Shown one piece after another: positions 35,674 through 43,957 of a stretch of 64,000 bases of DNA. Position 1 is the stretch's first letter, and every line of letters starts with the position of its first letter. The stretch comes from an uncultured Muribaculaceae bacterium. GTDB taxonomy: Bacteria > Bacteroidota > Bacteroidia > Bacteroidales > Muribaculaceae. The position numbers and the translations under genes were made by a program. The notes under the pieces are model-generated. The model saw only the letters and a list, made by a program, of their open reading frames with translations. It did no database searches and had not been told where the DNA came from. The stretch covers positions 15,868 through 79,867 of the forward strand of contig CAJTNN010000010.1 of the NCBI GenBank assembly GCA_910577585.1, read 5' to 3'.

Positions 35674-36930
35674 TTATCGTTTTGATTTTTTGCGCTTGGT
35701 GCCCTTGGGAGGGTGTATCTCGTCGGGGGTATATATTCTCCGGTCCAGTCGCGGATAGACCAAGGCATAAGATGCACACAGCGCCAGCGTGGCACCCCAA
35801 AGCGGGAATACAGCCGGATTGGCCGACTGCGGCTGGAATGGCCAGAGTGCCGTCATGATGACCAGCACAATCAGGTCTACAATCACCATAGCCTGGGCCA
35901 GCGGGCGCGTATGGCGCCACCAGATGCATATGGCCGGCACGAATTGCAGCGGCGTGAGCCACAGAAACATCAGATTCGGAGCCGTCGAATCGTGGGTGGA
36001 GACAAACACAAGAAACCATACCACACATCCGGCGAAGCCGAGCAGAGAGAAGAATATGGTCATCCACCATCTCACGATTCTACCTTTGAACCATTGCCAG
36101 AGGCCGATGCCGATATTGGCACACATCAGCAGTGTCGCGAAGAAAAGTGGTGTCAGATACCATGGTGTAGGAGGGAGCACCGGGTCGGAGCTCCCGGCAT
36201 ATAACACTTCAGGGGGGGAGGTTAGTTTACCGCCACCTGCAAAATGTGCATTTTCAGCAAGCTCCATGAAGCGCAGCGGCGAGAAAATCTCCTGCCTCGA
36301 ATTGAGCGGAGCATCGATGCCGCTTCCCAGAGCCAGGTCGATACCGAACTGATACCAAGGGTAGTTGCGGTGGTAATGCCTCATTGCATTGCGGAATGAG
36401 GTGAATGCCACACTATCGGGATATATTATGCGGCGTGGCGCCACAGCCGAATCGAGCATAGCTGCGATTCGCGTAGAGCAATTGTCGCGCACATAATTGT
36501 AGCGGTAGGTGCGGTTGGCCGGCAGCGCGTTGATCTGCAGCAGATGGCGCAGTCGCTGAGTCTCCTCGGGCGAGAAATTGAGTGGTTGCTCCACGACTTT
36601 CGAACCACGCTCAATATATTGAGGCATAAACCATTCGAAGGGGTATCCCCACACCATATAGTCAGTCTCACCCTTCACGAACCGATACACAAAATTAGGG
36701 GTATTGAAATCAAACACCCCATAGTTCCACACCGAATCGACCACGGCGCCCGATGCATCGTAGCCCTGGATGCGGATTGCCTCATGGCCTACAAGCTCAT
36801 AGATTTCCGGACCCGGATAGCAGGTGATGAGGCTCGCCCTCAGACGAGGAGTGATAGCCTGCATCGGCAGGATGCAGGCTATCACCATAAAAGTCAGTAA
36901 TACGAAATATATGTGTTGACGCGTGTGCAT
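35674..36930 (-). CDS. DUF4105 membrane protein (Lnb-type lipoprotein N-acyltransferase candidate)
   Basis: 418 residues starting at the ATG at 36930, which overlaps the asnS stop in TGATG. N-terminal hydrophobic segment, then a periplasmic DUF4105 domain with the conserved VGHEAIRI at about 46-53, YGVFDFNTPNFVYRFVKG and YNYVRDNCSTR (about 142-152), whose His and Cys are the likely catalytic residues. Four or five transmembrane helices fill the C-terminal half, ending in a basic KGTKRKKSKR tail. As far as I recall, DUF4105 members in Bacteroides have been reported as the lipoprotein N-acyltransferase Lnb; whether this paralogue has that activity is inference. Confidence 0.83.
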   Translation of the reverse strand: MHTRQHIYFVLLTFMVIACILPMQAITPRLRASLITCYPGPEIYELVGHEAIRIQGYDASGAVVDSVWNYGVFDFNTPNFVYRFVKGETDYMVWGYPFEWFMPQYIERGSKVVEQPLNFSPEETQRLRHLLQINALPANRTYRYNYVRDNCSTRIAAMLDSAVAPRRIIYPDSVAFTSFRNAMRHYHRNYPWYQFGIDLALGSGIDAPLNSRQEIFSPLRFMELAENAHFAGGGKLTSPPEVLYAGSSDPVLPPTPWYLTPLFFATLLMCANIGIGLWQWFKGRIVRWWMTIFFSLLGFAGCVVWFLVFVSTHDSTAPNLMFLWLTPLQFVPAICIWWRHTRPLAQAMVIVDLIVLVIMTALWPFQPQSANPAVFPLWGATLALCASYALVYPRLDRRIYTPDEIHPPKGTKRKKSKR

Positions 36931-38327
36931 CAATACTCGCAGTTTTTAGGATATCGGGGGAAGGGAATCACGTCGCGGATGTTCTGCATGCCGGTCACAA
37001 AGAGCACCAGGCGCTCGAAGCCCAGACCGAATCCGGAATGGGGCACACTGCCGAAGCGGCGTGTATCGAGATACCACTCCATCCCCTCCAGACCCATCTC
37101 ATTGATGCGTCCCTGCAGCTTTTCGAAGTCCTCCTCACGCTGAGAGCCACCAATGATCTCGCCGATTTTCGGGAAGAGCACATCCATGGCGCGCACAGTC
37201 TTGCCATCCTCATTGAGCTTCATGTAGAAGGCCTTGATCTCCTTCGGATAGTCGGTAAGGATGACCGGTTTGCGGAAGTGTTCCTCCACCAGGTAGCGCT
37301 CATGCTCCGAAGCCAGGTCGACACCCCAGTATACCGGGAATTCAAACTTCTTGCCACTCTCCTCGAGGATTCGGATACCCTCAGTATAGGGGAGACGCAC
37401 GAAATCATTCTCCACCACAAACTTCAGGCGCTCAGGCAGCTCCTTGTCGAAATGTTCGGCCAGGAACTCGATATCATCCTTGCAGTGCTCGAGAGCATAA
37501 TTGATGCAATACTTGATGAATTCCTCAGCCAGATCCATGTTGTCCTGAATCTCATAGAAAGCCATTTCCGGCTCAATCATCCAGAACTCCGACAGATGGC
37601 GCGGAGTGTTGGAATTCTCAGCGCGGAAAGTGGGGCCGAAAGTGTAGATGCAACCCAGAGCGGTAGCGCCAAGCTCACCCTCGAGCTGGCCAGACACGGT
37701 GAGTGAGGCCATCTTGCCGAAGAAATCCTTCGAATAGTCGATTTTCCCCTCCTTATCGGTGGGCAGGTCATTGAGCGGCAGTGTAGTCACCTGGAACTGC
37801 GCACCAGCGCCCTCACAGTCAGAGGCAGTGATGAGCGGAGTGTGGAAATAGTAGAATCCCTTGTCGTTGAAGAACTTATGCACTGCGAAGGCCAAAGCGT
37901 GGCGCACACGCAGCACTGCCGAGAAGAAATTGGTGCGCGGACGCAGATGCGCCTTCTCGCGCAGGAACTCGAGCGAGTGTCCCTTCTTCTGGAGCGGATA
38001 GGTGTCGGGGTCGGCAGTGCCGTAGACCTGGAGCTCCTCGGCCTGAATCTCCACACTCTGTCCCTTACCCTGCGACTCCACGAGAGTGCCCTGTACATGG
38101 ATAGATGCGCCGGTAGTGACCAGACGCAGGTCATCGTCAGAGAATTTCGCGAGGTCGAACACTATTTGCAGCGACTTTACAGAGGAGCCGTCGTTGAGGG
38201 CCACGAACTGCACATACTTGTTGCCACGGCGAGAGCGCACCCAACCCTTCACGTCGACAGTCTTGCCGAGATAGGGAGCCGGGTCGGCCATAAGCCGGGC
38301 CACCATTGTGCGACGAATATCTTGCAT
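36930..38327 (-). CDS. asnS: Asparaginyl-tRNA synthetase
   Basis: Class IIb aminoacyl-tRNA synthetase, 465 residues from [13 protein letters not shown] at 38327; 35 upstream in-frame residues are unrelated and rejected. The N-terminal OB-fold anticodon-binding domain ([18 protein letters not shown]) precedes the class II core with [23 protein letters not shown] (motif 2, shown in part of the 260-290 region) and the C-terminal motif 3 [15 protein letters not shown]. It follows the rluB-like gene by 127 bp and overlaps the DUF4105 gene by 1 nt, so tRNA charging, a membrane enzyme and a pseudo-phosphatase share a transcript. Confidence 0.96.
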   Translation of the reverse strand: MQDIRRTMVARLMADPAPYLGKTVDVKGWVRSRRGNKYVQFVALNDGSSVKSLQIVFDLAKFSDDDLRLVTTGASIHVQGTLVESQGKGQSVEIQAEELQVYGTADPDTYPLQKKGHSLEFLREKAHLRPRTNFFSAVLRVRHALAFAVHKFFNDKGFYYFHTPLITASDCEGAGAQFQVTTLPLNDLPTDKEGKIDYSKDFFGKMASLTVSGQLEGELGATALGCIYTFGPTFRAENSNTPRHLSEFWMIEPEMAFYEIQDNMDLAEEFIKYCINYALEHCKDDIEFLAEHFDKELPERLKFVVENDFVRLPYTEGIRILEESGKKFEFPVYWGVDLASEHERYLVEEHFRKPVILTDYPKEIKAFYMKLNEDGKTVRAMDVLFPKIGEIIGGSQREEDFEKLQGRINEMGLEGMEWYLDTRRFGSVPHSGFGLGFERLVLFVTGMQNIRDVIPFPRYPKNCEY

Positions 38328-38454
38328 TGTAGATAAATCGGTTTCAAGTCCGGCGCAGCTGCATCGCCTGACAGCGGCTCTGCACCGGTGAGAATCATAT
38401 CCGCCGGCCACTGTGCCGGCGGACAGATTCACGTATGTGATTATAAATTATAGA

Positions 38455-39999
38455 TTATTCAAAAGACCCCATGCGGAGGAAGTTGACCTCCTCCTGAGTG
38501 AGGTAGCGCCAGCGGCCACGGGGCAGGTTCTTCTTTGTCAGACCTGCGAAGTATACGCGGTCGAGCTTGGTGACGCGGTATCCGAGGTGCTCGAAAATGC
38601 GGCGCACGATTCGGTTGCGACCTGAGTGGATCTCTATGCCGGCCTGGTTGCGGTCGGTGTCAGAGACGTAGCTGATGGCATCGGCGTGAATTTCGCCATC
38701 CTCGAGCTCAATGCCGTCGGCGATGCGCTGCATATCCTCTTCGGTGATATCCTTATCGGTCCATACGTGATAGATTTTCTTCTTCACGAATTTCGGATGA
38801 GTCAGTTTCGAAGCGAGGTCGCCATCGTTGGTGAGCAGAAGCACGCCGGTGGTGTTGCGGTCCAGTCGGCCTACGGGATAGATGCGCTCACGGCAGGCAT
38901 TCTTCACGAGGTCGAGCACAGTGAGACGGCCGTTGGGGTCGTCGGAGGTAGTGACGCAATCCTTCGGCTTGTTGAGCAGCACATAGCACTTGCGCTCGGG
39001 AGTGACTACCTTCTCTTCATATTCCACCACATCGGTAGGAGTGATTTTCACACCCAGTTCGGTCACCACATTGCCATTCACCTTCACCTTGCCCTGAGTG
39101 ATGAATTCATCGGCCTCGCGGCGAGAGCATATGCCGGCGTTGGCCATGAACTTGTTGAGGCGGATTTCGGTGTTCGGATCGATAGCCTCGATTTCATATT
39201 CAATCTGGCGCGGACGCGGAGTGAATGTGCGGTTCTGATTGTTGCGGTTGAAGCCACCCTGCTGGCGTGCCTGGTTAGGACGGTTCTGGCCGTAGGGGTT
39301 GCGACCCTGGTTCATGCGGGGCTGATAGCCGCCCTGATTGTTGCGGGGCTGGTAGCCGCCCTGGTTATTGCGGGGCTGATAGCCGCCCTGGTTGTTGCGG
39401 GGCTGATAGCCGCCCTGATTGTTGCGGGGCTGGTAGCCGCCCTGGTTGTTGCGGGGCTGGTAGCCGCCCTGATTGTTGCGGGGCTGATAGCCGCCCTGAT
39501 TGTTGCGGGGCTGATAGCCGCCCTGATTGTTGCGGGGCTGATAGCCACCCTGGTTATTCTGGCCATAAGAATTCTGGCCATAACCATTCTGCTGGCGGGG
39601 CTGGTAGCCACCCTGATTGTTGCGGGGCTGATAGCCACCCTGCTGGCGGTTGTTGTAGCCTCCGTAAGAGTTCTGCTGACGGTTGTTGTAGCCATTCTGC
39701 TGGCGCGGCTGGTAGCCACCCTGCTGACCGTCGGCGTTATAATTGTTGCGGGGTTGGTATCCACCCTCGCGACGCTGATAGGGCTGATAGCCACCTTCGC
39801 GGCGCTGATAGGGCTGATAAGAGTTCTGGCGGGGCTGATAACCCTGGTTGTTGGCCGCCCCCTCTGACGATGCGTCATCGCCGGGCGCGTCAGCTGCACC
39901 CTGGTTGAGAGGACGATAGCGGTTTTCCTGGTCAGATGCGTCGATAGATGCGTTCAATGAACCTATACGCGGTCGTTTAGCTTTTTTCTCAGAATCCAT
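38455..39999 (-). CDS. RluB-type pseudouridine synthase with a long Gln/Asn/Gly-rich repeat N-terminus
   Basis: 514 residues from MDSEKKAKRPRIG. The C-terminal 250 residues form a normal RluB/RsuA-type enzyme: S4 RNA-binding domain (RLNKFMANAGICSRREADEF), then the catalytic motif GRLDRNTTG with its Asp, and IHSGRNRIVRRIFEHLGY. Such enzymes isomerise a uridine in 23S or 16S rRNA. The N-terminal 250 residues are disordered and repetitive: YQPYQRREGG units, then about nine perfect GGYQPRNNQ units (27-nt period, 39311-39555). Prion-like, RNA-chaperone-like composition is typical of Bacteroidetes versions, but repeat number probably varies. Promoter -7 box at 40256-40263. Confidence 0.9.
   Translation of the reverse strand: MDSEKKAKRPRIGSLNASIDASDQENRYRPLNQGAADAPGDDASSEGAANNQGYQPRQNSYQPYQRREGGYQPYQRREGGYQPRNNYNADGQQGGYQPRQQNGYNNRQQNSYGGYNNRQQGGYQPRNNQGGYQPRQQNGYGQNSYGQNNQGGYQPRNNQGGYQPRNNQGGYQPRNNQGGYQPRNNQGGYQPRNNQGGYQPRNNQGGYQPRNNQGGYQPRNNQGGYQPRMNQGRNPYGQNRPNQARQQGGFNRNNQNRTFTPRPRQIEYEIEAIDPNTEIRLNKFMANAGICSRREADEFITQGKVKVNGNVVTELGVKITPTDVVEYEEKVVTPERKCYVLLNKPKDCVTTSDDPNGRLTVLDLVKNACRERIYPVGRLDRNTTGVLLLTNDGDLASKLTHPKFVKKKIYHVWTDKDITEEDMQRIADGIELEDGEIHADAISYVSDTDRNQAGIEIHSGRNRIVRRIFEHLGYRVTKLDRVYFAGLTKKNLPRGRWRYLTQEEVNFLRMGSFE
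39290..39870 (-). repeat. 27-nt coding tandem repeats in the rluB-like gene
   Basis: Consecutive GGYQPRNNQ-encoding 27-nt units (about nine near-identical at 39311-39555), followed upstream by looser YQPRQQNG and YQPYQRREGG units. It is a candidate for copy-number change by slippage. Confidence 0.85.
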
Positions 40000-40255
40000 A
40001 ATGATAAAAGTTTTGAATAGGGAGGCACACGGCATCTCTGCCTGAGCACCCCGACTAAGGCACCTCCGGGGGCGATTTGTAGAATCAGTAGATTGCCCGG
40101 TTGTGGCTGAGTTGGAGTTTTTTTATTGGTTATGTAATAGTTAGAATTGTCTTTGCAATTATCGGTGAGATGAGTGGGAAGTCATAGATTCCCGTCATTC
40201 ACCCGCGCGGTATACTCCTCATCGCCCGAGGAGGCCTGGGGGTGTATTGACGTTG

Positions 40256-40263
40256 CAAAGATA
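40256..40263 (-). promoter_or_regulatory. -7 box for the rluB-like gene
   Basis: The minus strand reads TATCTTTG, a full consensus match about 257 nt upstream of the start codon. Confidence 0.6.
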
Positions 40264-40449
40264 GTAAAAAATTGGTAAATTCGCTAATATTTAGTAATTT
40301 TGTTTGAAAATTTCCGCAAAGTAGCTTTCAATAAGCCCCTATCAGAGCGCGTTAATATTGTAATACCTCGCCGCGATGGCCGCTGAGGGGCTGAAGGTCG
40401 ATTGTATTTATGAGGCTGGTCAAATTAAAATTTTTAATTAAGTAGAGCT

Positions 40450-40457
40450 TAGATTTG
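40450..40457 (+). promoter_or_regulatory. -7 box for the methionine operon
   Basis: TAGATTTG, 33 nt upstream of the first start codon, preceded at about 20 nt by a T-rich stretch. It lies inside a small hairpin AAGTAG...CTACTT. Confidence 0.45.
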
Positions 40458-40489
40458 GCCGGCTACTTGACTCTTAAGGTGAAAAAGAT

Positions 40490-41695
40490 ATGTCAGAAAA
40501 AAGTATAAAGGGGAGCACGGCTGCCATACATGCGGCCATGCCGCGCAAGGATGCCTATGGCGCACTGGCCATGCCGGTGTATCATTGCTGTGCATATGAA
40601 TTCCCCGACCATAAGTCGATGATTGACTCCTTCACCGGAGTGAGCGATGACCCCGACTACTCGAGGGTCACGAATCCTACTGTGATTCATTTCGAAAACA
40701 TCATCAAGACTCTCACCGGAGCCTCTGAGGTGGTGGCTTTTACCTCAGGTATGGCGGCTATCTCAGCGGCCATAATGGCTGTGGCCTCGGCCGGATGCCG
40801 CATTGTCACCTCGCGTCATCTCTTCGGCAACACCTACTTGCTGCTCACCTCCACATTGGCCCGCTTCGGGGTGGAGACAGTGCTTGTTGACCTCACCGAC
40901 CTTGATGCCGTGCGCGCCGCGGTCAACGACCGCACTGCCTGCATATATCTTGAGACTGTCACCAACCCGCAGATGGAGGTGGCCGACCTGCGTGCACTCG
41001 CTGATATTGCCCATGCCGCCGGTGTGCCCCTTATAGCCGACACCACCATGGTGCCCTTCATCTTCACCGATTGCCGGGCTCTTGGGGTGGATGTCGAGAT
41101 ATTGTCGAGTACAAAGTATCTCAGTGGGGGCGCCACATCGCTCGGCGGCCTTGTGGTGGACTACGGCACCTTCCCCGGCATTGGCCGCGCGCTGCGCAAA
41201 GACCTCCTGATGAATCTTGGCGGCTACATGACCCCGCATGCCGCCTATATGCAGACACTCGGCCTTGAGACCCTCCCGGCCCGCTACGATGTGCAGGAGC
41301 GCAATGCGATGGCTGTGGCCCGTGCACTGCACTCGATGTCAGGGCAGTATCCGATAGAGGTGTGCTATCCGGGGTTGGAGGATAACAAGTATCACGAGGT
41401 GGCCACCCGCCAGTTTGGCGGTCATTACGGCGCCATGCTCACCCTCAGCCTCCCCTCCGAGGAGGCGTGCTACAGATTTATAGATGCGTTGCAGCTTGTG
41501 CGCAGAGCCACCAACCTCTTCGACAACCGCACACTTGCCATACATCCGGCCAGCACGATATTCGGCACAATCGATGCCGCCACACGCCGGCAGATGGATG
41601 TCTCCGACCGCCTCATACGTCTCAGCATAGGACTTGAGGATGCCGACGACGTTATCGCCGACCTCACCCGGGCCATACGCGCCGCACTTGCCTGA
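40490..41695 (+). CDS. Trans-sulfuration-type PLP enzyme (cystathionine gamma-synthase / O-acylhomoserine sulfhydrylase family)
   Basis: 401-residue Cys/Met metabolism PLP-dependent enzyme. The substrate-binding YSRVTNPT is at about residues 58-65, the PLP phosphate-binding SGMAAIS at about 86-92, and the Schiff-base lysine lies in SSTKYLSGG at about 204-212. This family makes cystathionine or homocysteine from acylated homoserine, or degrades methionine; the reaction cannot be fixed by motif. Being the first gene of a unit with a MalY/PatB-like lyase, metF and metH strongly suggests the homocysteine-forming branch of methionine synthesis. Confidence 0.9.
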   Translation: MSEKSIKGSTAAIHAAMPRKDAYGALAMPVYHCCAYEFPDHKSMIDSFTGVSDDPDYSRVTNPTVIHFENIIKTLTGASEVVAFTSGMAAISAAIMAVASAGCRIVTSRHLFGNTYLLLTSTLARFGVETVLVDLTDLDAVRAAVNDRTACIYLETVTNPQMEVADLRALADIAHAAGVPLIADTTMVPFIFTDCRALGVDVEILSSTKYLSGGATSLGGLVVDYGTFPGIGRALRKDLLMNLGGYMTPHAAYMQTLGLETLPARYDVQERNAMAVARALHSMSGQYPIEVCYPGLEDNKYHEVATRQFGGHYGAMLTLSLPSEEACYRFIDALQLVRRATNLFDNRTLAIHPASTIFGTIDAATRRQMDVSDRLIRLSIGLEDADDVIADLTRAIRAALA

Positions 41696-41722
41696 TCTCC
41701 CGCCTCAATTAAATCTCTGGTT

Positions 41723-42901
41723 ATGGAATACGATTTCGACAGAAAGATTGACCGCGCCGGTTCGGGCGCGCTGAAATACGATGCTTTGCAGGAACGCTTC
41801 GGCCGCCCCGACCTGCTGCCGATGTGGGTGGCTGACATGGACTTCGCCACACCCGACTTCATCATCGATGCCCTGCGGCAGCGGCTGGAGCATCCGGTGA
41901 TGGGCTACACCATCGAGCCGGCCGACTACCGACCCTCGATAATCGACTGGCTCCGCGAGCTTCACGGTGTGGAGGTCGACCCCTCATGGCTCACATTCAT
42001 CCCCGGTATCGTGAAGGGTATAGGAATGGTGGTCAATCTCTTCACGGCCCCCGGCGATGGCGTGATCATCATGCCCCCGGTGTATTATCCTTTCCGCATC
42101 GTGCCCGAGGAGAATTCGCGCCGCGTGCTATATAATCCCCTCATAGAGCAGCCCGATGGACGCTACGCTCCCGATTTCGAGGGACTCGAGCGACTTGCCT
42201 CCGACCCTGGCAGCAAATTGCTGATACTGTCCAGCCCGCATAATCCTGCCGGAATAGCATGGACTCGCCCGCAGCTGGAGCGTATCGCTGAGATATGCGC
42301 CCGCCATGGAGTGCTGGTGGTGGCCGATGAGATTCATTCAGAGATGATGTTGTGGGGAGGCGGGCATGTGCCGTTCTACACAGTCTCTGACGCCGCCCGA
42401 GCCAACAGCATCACCTTCGCCGCCCCCTCCAAGACCTTCAACATCGCCGGCATAGTGAGCTCATATGCCATAGTGCCCGATGCGGAGCTCCGCGAGAGAT
42501 TCTTCAGTTATCTTAAAGCCAACGAACTCGACGAGCCCACCCTCTTCTCACCCATCGCCACGATAGCCGCCTATCGCCATGGCCATGAATGGCGGCGCCG
42601 GATGCTCGCCTATGTAGAGGGCAACATCCGGTTTATCGAAGAATTCTGCAGCCGTCATCTCCCCGGCATAAAGGCATTGCGCCCAGACGCGAGCTTCCTG
42701 GTGTGGCTTGATTGCCGCCGGCTCGGCCTCAGCCACGATGAATTATGCAGCTTATTTTGCGACGACTGCCATCTTGCCCTCAACGATGGCGAGATGTTCG
42801 GCCCCGGTGGCGAGGGTTTCATGCGTCTCAATGCCGCAGCCCCGCGCGAGGTGGTGGCCGAAGGTTTGCGCCGCATAGAGGCGGCCCTGTCCCGCCGGTA
42901 G
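41723..42901 (+). CDS. MalY/PatB-type PLP enzyme, putative cystathionine beta-lyase
   Basis: 392-residue fold-type I aminotransferase-like protein. The N-terminus MEYDFDRKIDRAGSGALKYD and PMWVADMDFATPDFI are diagnostic of the MalY/PatB subfamily of C-S lyases. The PLP lysine is in APSKTFNIAG at about residues 233-242; LSSPHNPAG is the substrate-binding loop. In this position it would cleave cystathionine to homocysteine, the substrate of the downstream metH. It starts 27 bp after the preceding gene. Confidence 0.9.
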   Translation: MEYDFDRKIDRAGSGALKYDALQERFGRPDLLPMWVADMDFATPDFIIDALRQRLEHPVMGYTIEPADYRPSIIDWLRELHGVEVDPSWLTFIPGIVKGIGMVVNLFTAPGDGVIIMPPVYYPFRIVPEENSRRVLYNPLIEQPDGRYAPDFEGLERLASDPGSKLLILSSPHNPAGIAWTRPQLERIAEICARHGVLVVADEIHSEMMLWGGGHVPFYTVSDAARANSITFAAPSKTFNIAGIVSSYAIVPDAELRERFFSYLKANELDEPTLFSPIATIAAYRHGHEWRRRMLAYVEGNIRFIEEFCSRHLPGIKALRPDASFLVWLDCRRLGLSHDELCSLFCDDCHLALNDGEMFGPGGEGFMRLNAAAPREVVAEGLRRIEAALSRR

Positions 42902-42984
42902 ATAGCCGCCGCCACCACCGCCATAGTGCGGTCCCCCTGCCGCCGACCGGCAGAAACAGAATATTAACCTAAAGACTATTAATT

Positions 42985-43938
42985 ATGAATGAATATAACG
43001 ATGCCGCAGCGCAGCAGACTCCGAAATTCTCATTCGAGATACTCCCCCCGCTCAAAGGCAACAGTGTATATAAGGTGTATGGTATAATCGACAAACTCAA
43101 GGAGTTCAACCCCGCCTACATCAACATCACCTCCCACCACAGCGAGTATGTATATAAGGAGCAGCCGGACGGCAGTCTGCGCCGTGTGAGTGTGCGCAAG
43201 CGCCCCGGCACAGTGGCCATCGCCGCCGCCATACAGAACAAATACGGCATCCCGGCCGTGCCCCACATCATCTGCAAAGGATTCACAAAAGAGGAGACCG
43301 AGTATGCTCTTCTCGACCTCAACTTCCTCGGCATACAGAATCTCCTGCTGCTGCGCGGCGACTGCAAGTCGCTCGAGACGATGCAGCAGAATTCAGAACT
43401 CTATCACGAGCATGCCACCGACCTGCAGGCGCAGGTGAATCTCTTCAACCAGGGCTACTCACTCGACGGCACCCGCATCCAGGGCATCGAGACCCCCTTC
43501 ACCTACGGCATGGCCTGCTATCCCGAAAAGCATGAAGAGGCCCCCAACATGGCCTCCGACCTCTATTGGGCCAAGAAGAAGGTTGATGCCGGCGCGTCAT
43601 ACCTCGTCACCCAGATGTTTTTCGACAATCAGAAGTATTTCGACTTCGTGGCACGCTGCCGCGAGGCCGGAATCAAGGTGCCCATTATCCCCGGCATAAA
43701 ACCGATAGTGTTTGCCAATCAGCTGACTGTGTTGCCGAGAGTATTCCGCTCAGACATACCCGAAGATCTTGCCAATGCCCTGCTCGCCTGCCGCAGCGAG
43801 GAGGAGGTGAGAGCCGTAGGTGTGGAGTGGGGTATAGCCCAGTGTCGCGAACTTATAGCCAACGGAGTCGATGCGCTGCACTTCTACACCTTCCTCGCTT
43901 CCGACTCCGTGCGCCGTATAGCCGAGGCAATATATTGA
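42985..43938 (+). CDS. metF: Methylenetetrahydrofolate reductase
   Basis: 317-residue flavoprotein TIM barrel reducing 5,10-methylene-THF to 5-methyl-THF. KFSFEILPPLKG with the catalytic Glu, NITSHHSEY, VPHIICKGFTKEE, LLLRGD and VTQMFFDNQKYFDF are all family landmarks. It directly precedes metH (19 bp), which consumes its product, so the pair closes the methyl branch of methionine synthesis. Confidence 0.96.
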   Translation: MNEYNDAAAQQTPKFSFEILPPLKGNSVYKVYGIIDKLKEFNPAYINITSHHSEYVYKEQPDGSLRRVSVRKRPGTVAIAAAIQNKYGIPAVPHIICKGFTKEETEYALLDLNFLGIQNLLLLRGDCKSLETMQQNSELYHEHATDLQAQVNLFNQGYSLDGTRIQGIETPFTYGMACYPEKHEEAPNMASDLYWAKKKVDAGASYLVTQMFFDNQKYFDFVARCREAGIKVPIIPGIKPIVFANQLTVLPRVFRSDIPEDLANALLACRSEEEVRAVGVEWGIAQCRELIANGVDALHFYTFLASDSVRRIAEAIY

Positions 43939-43957
43939 TATCACTTAACCGACACAG

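Larger units (their letters stand above)
40000..40489. other. Divergent intergenic region between rluB-like and the methionine operon
   Basis: 490 bp. The left half is the rluB-like leader (about 250 nt from the promoter at 40256-40263), with a GC-rich hairpin-forming stretch at 40201-40247 (CCTC...GAGG). The right half contains AT-rich palindromic sequence AATTAAAATTTTTAATTA at 40422-40439 and the operon promoter candidate at 40450-40457. No gene and no recognisable SAM or cobalamin riboswitch was seen. Confidence 0.55.

Noticed and set aside
38328..38432. 35-residue upstream extension of AsnS
   Set aside because: Unrelated, Cys/Arg-rich residues before the family-typical start MQDIRRTMV.
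38626..39867. 413-codon open frame on the plus strand, rich in IVAGLIAAL-type hydrophobic repeats
   Set aside because: It is the antisense shadow of the 27-nt repeats in the rluB-like gene; its apparent membrane repeats only mirror the GGYQPRNNQ codons.
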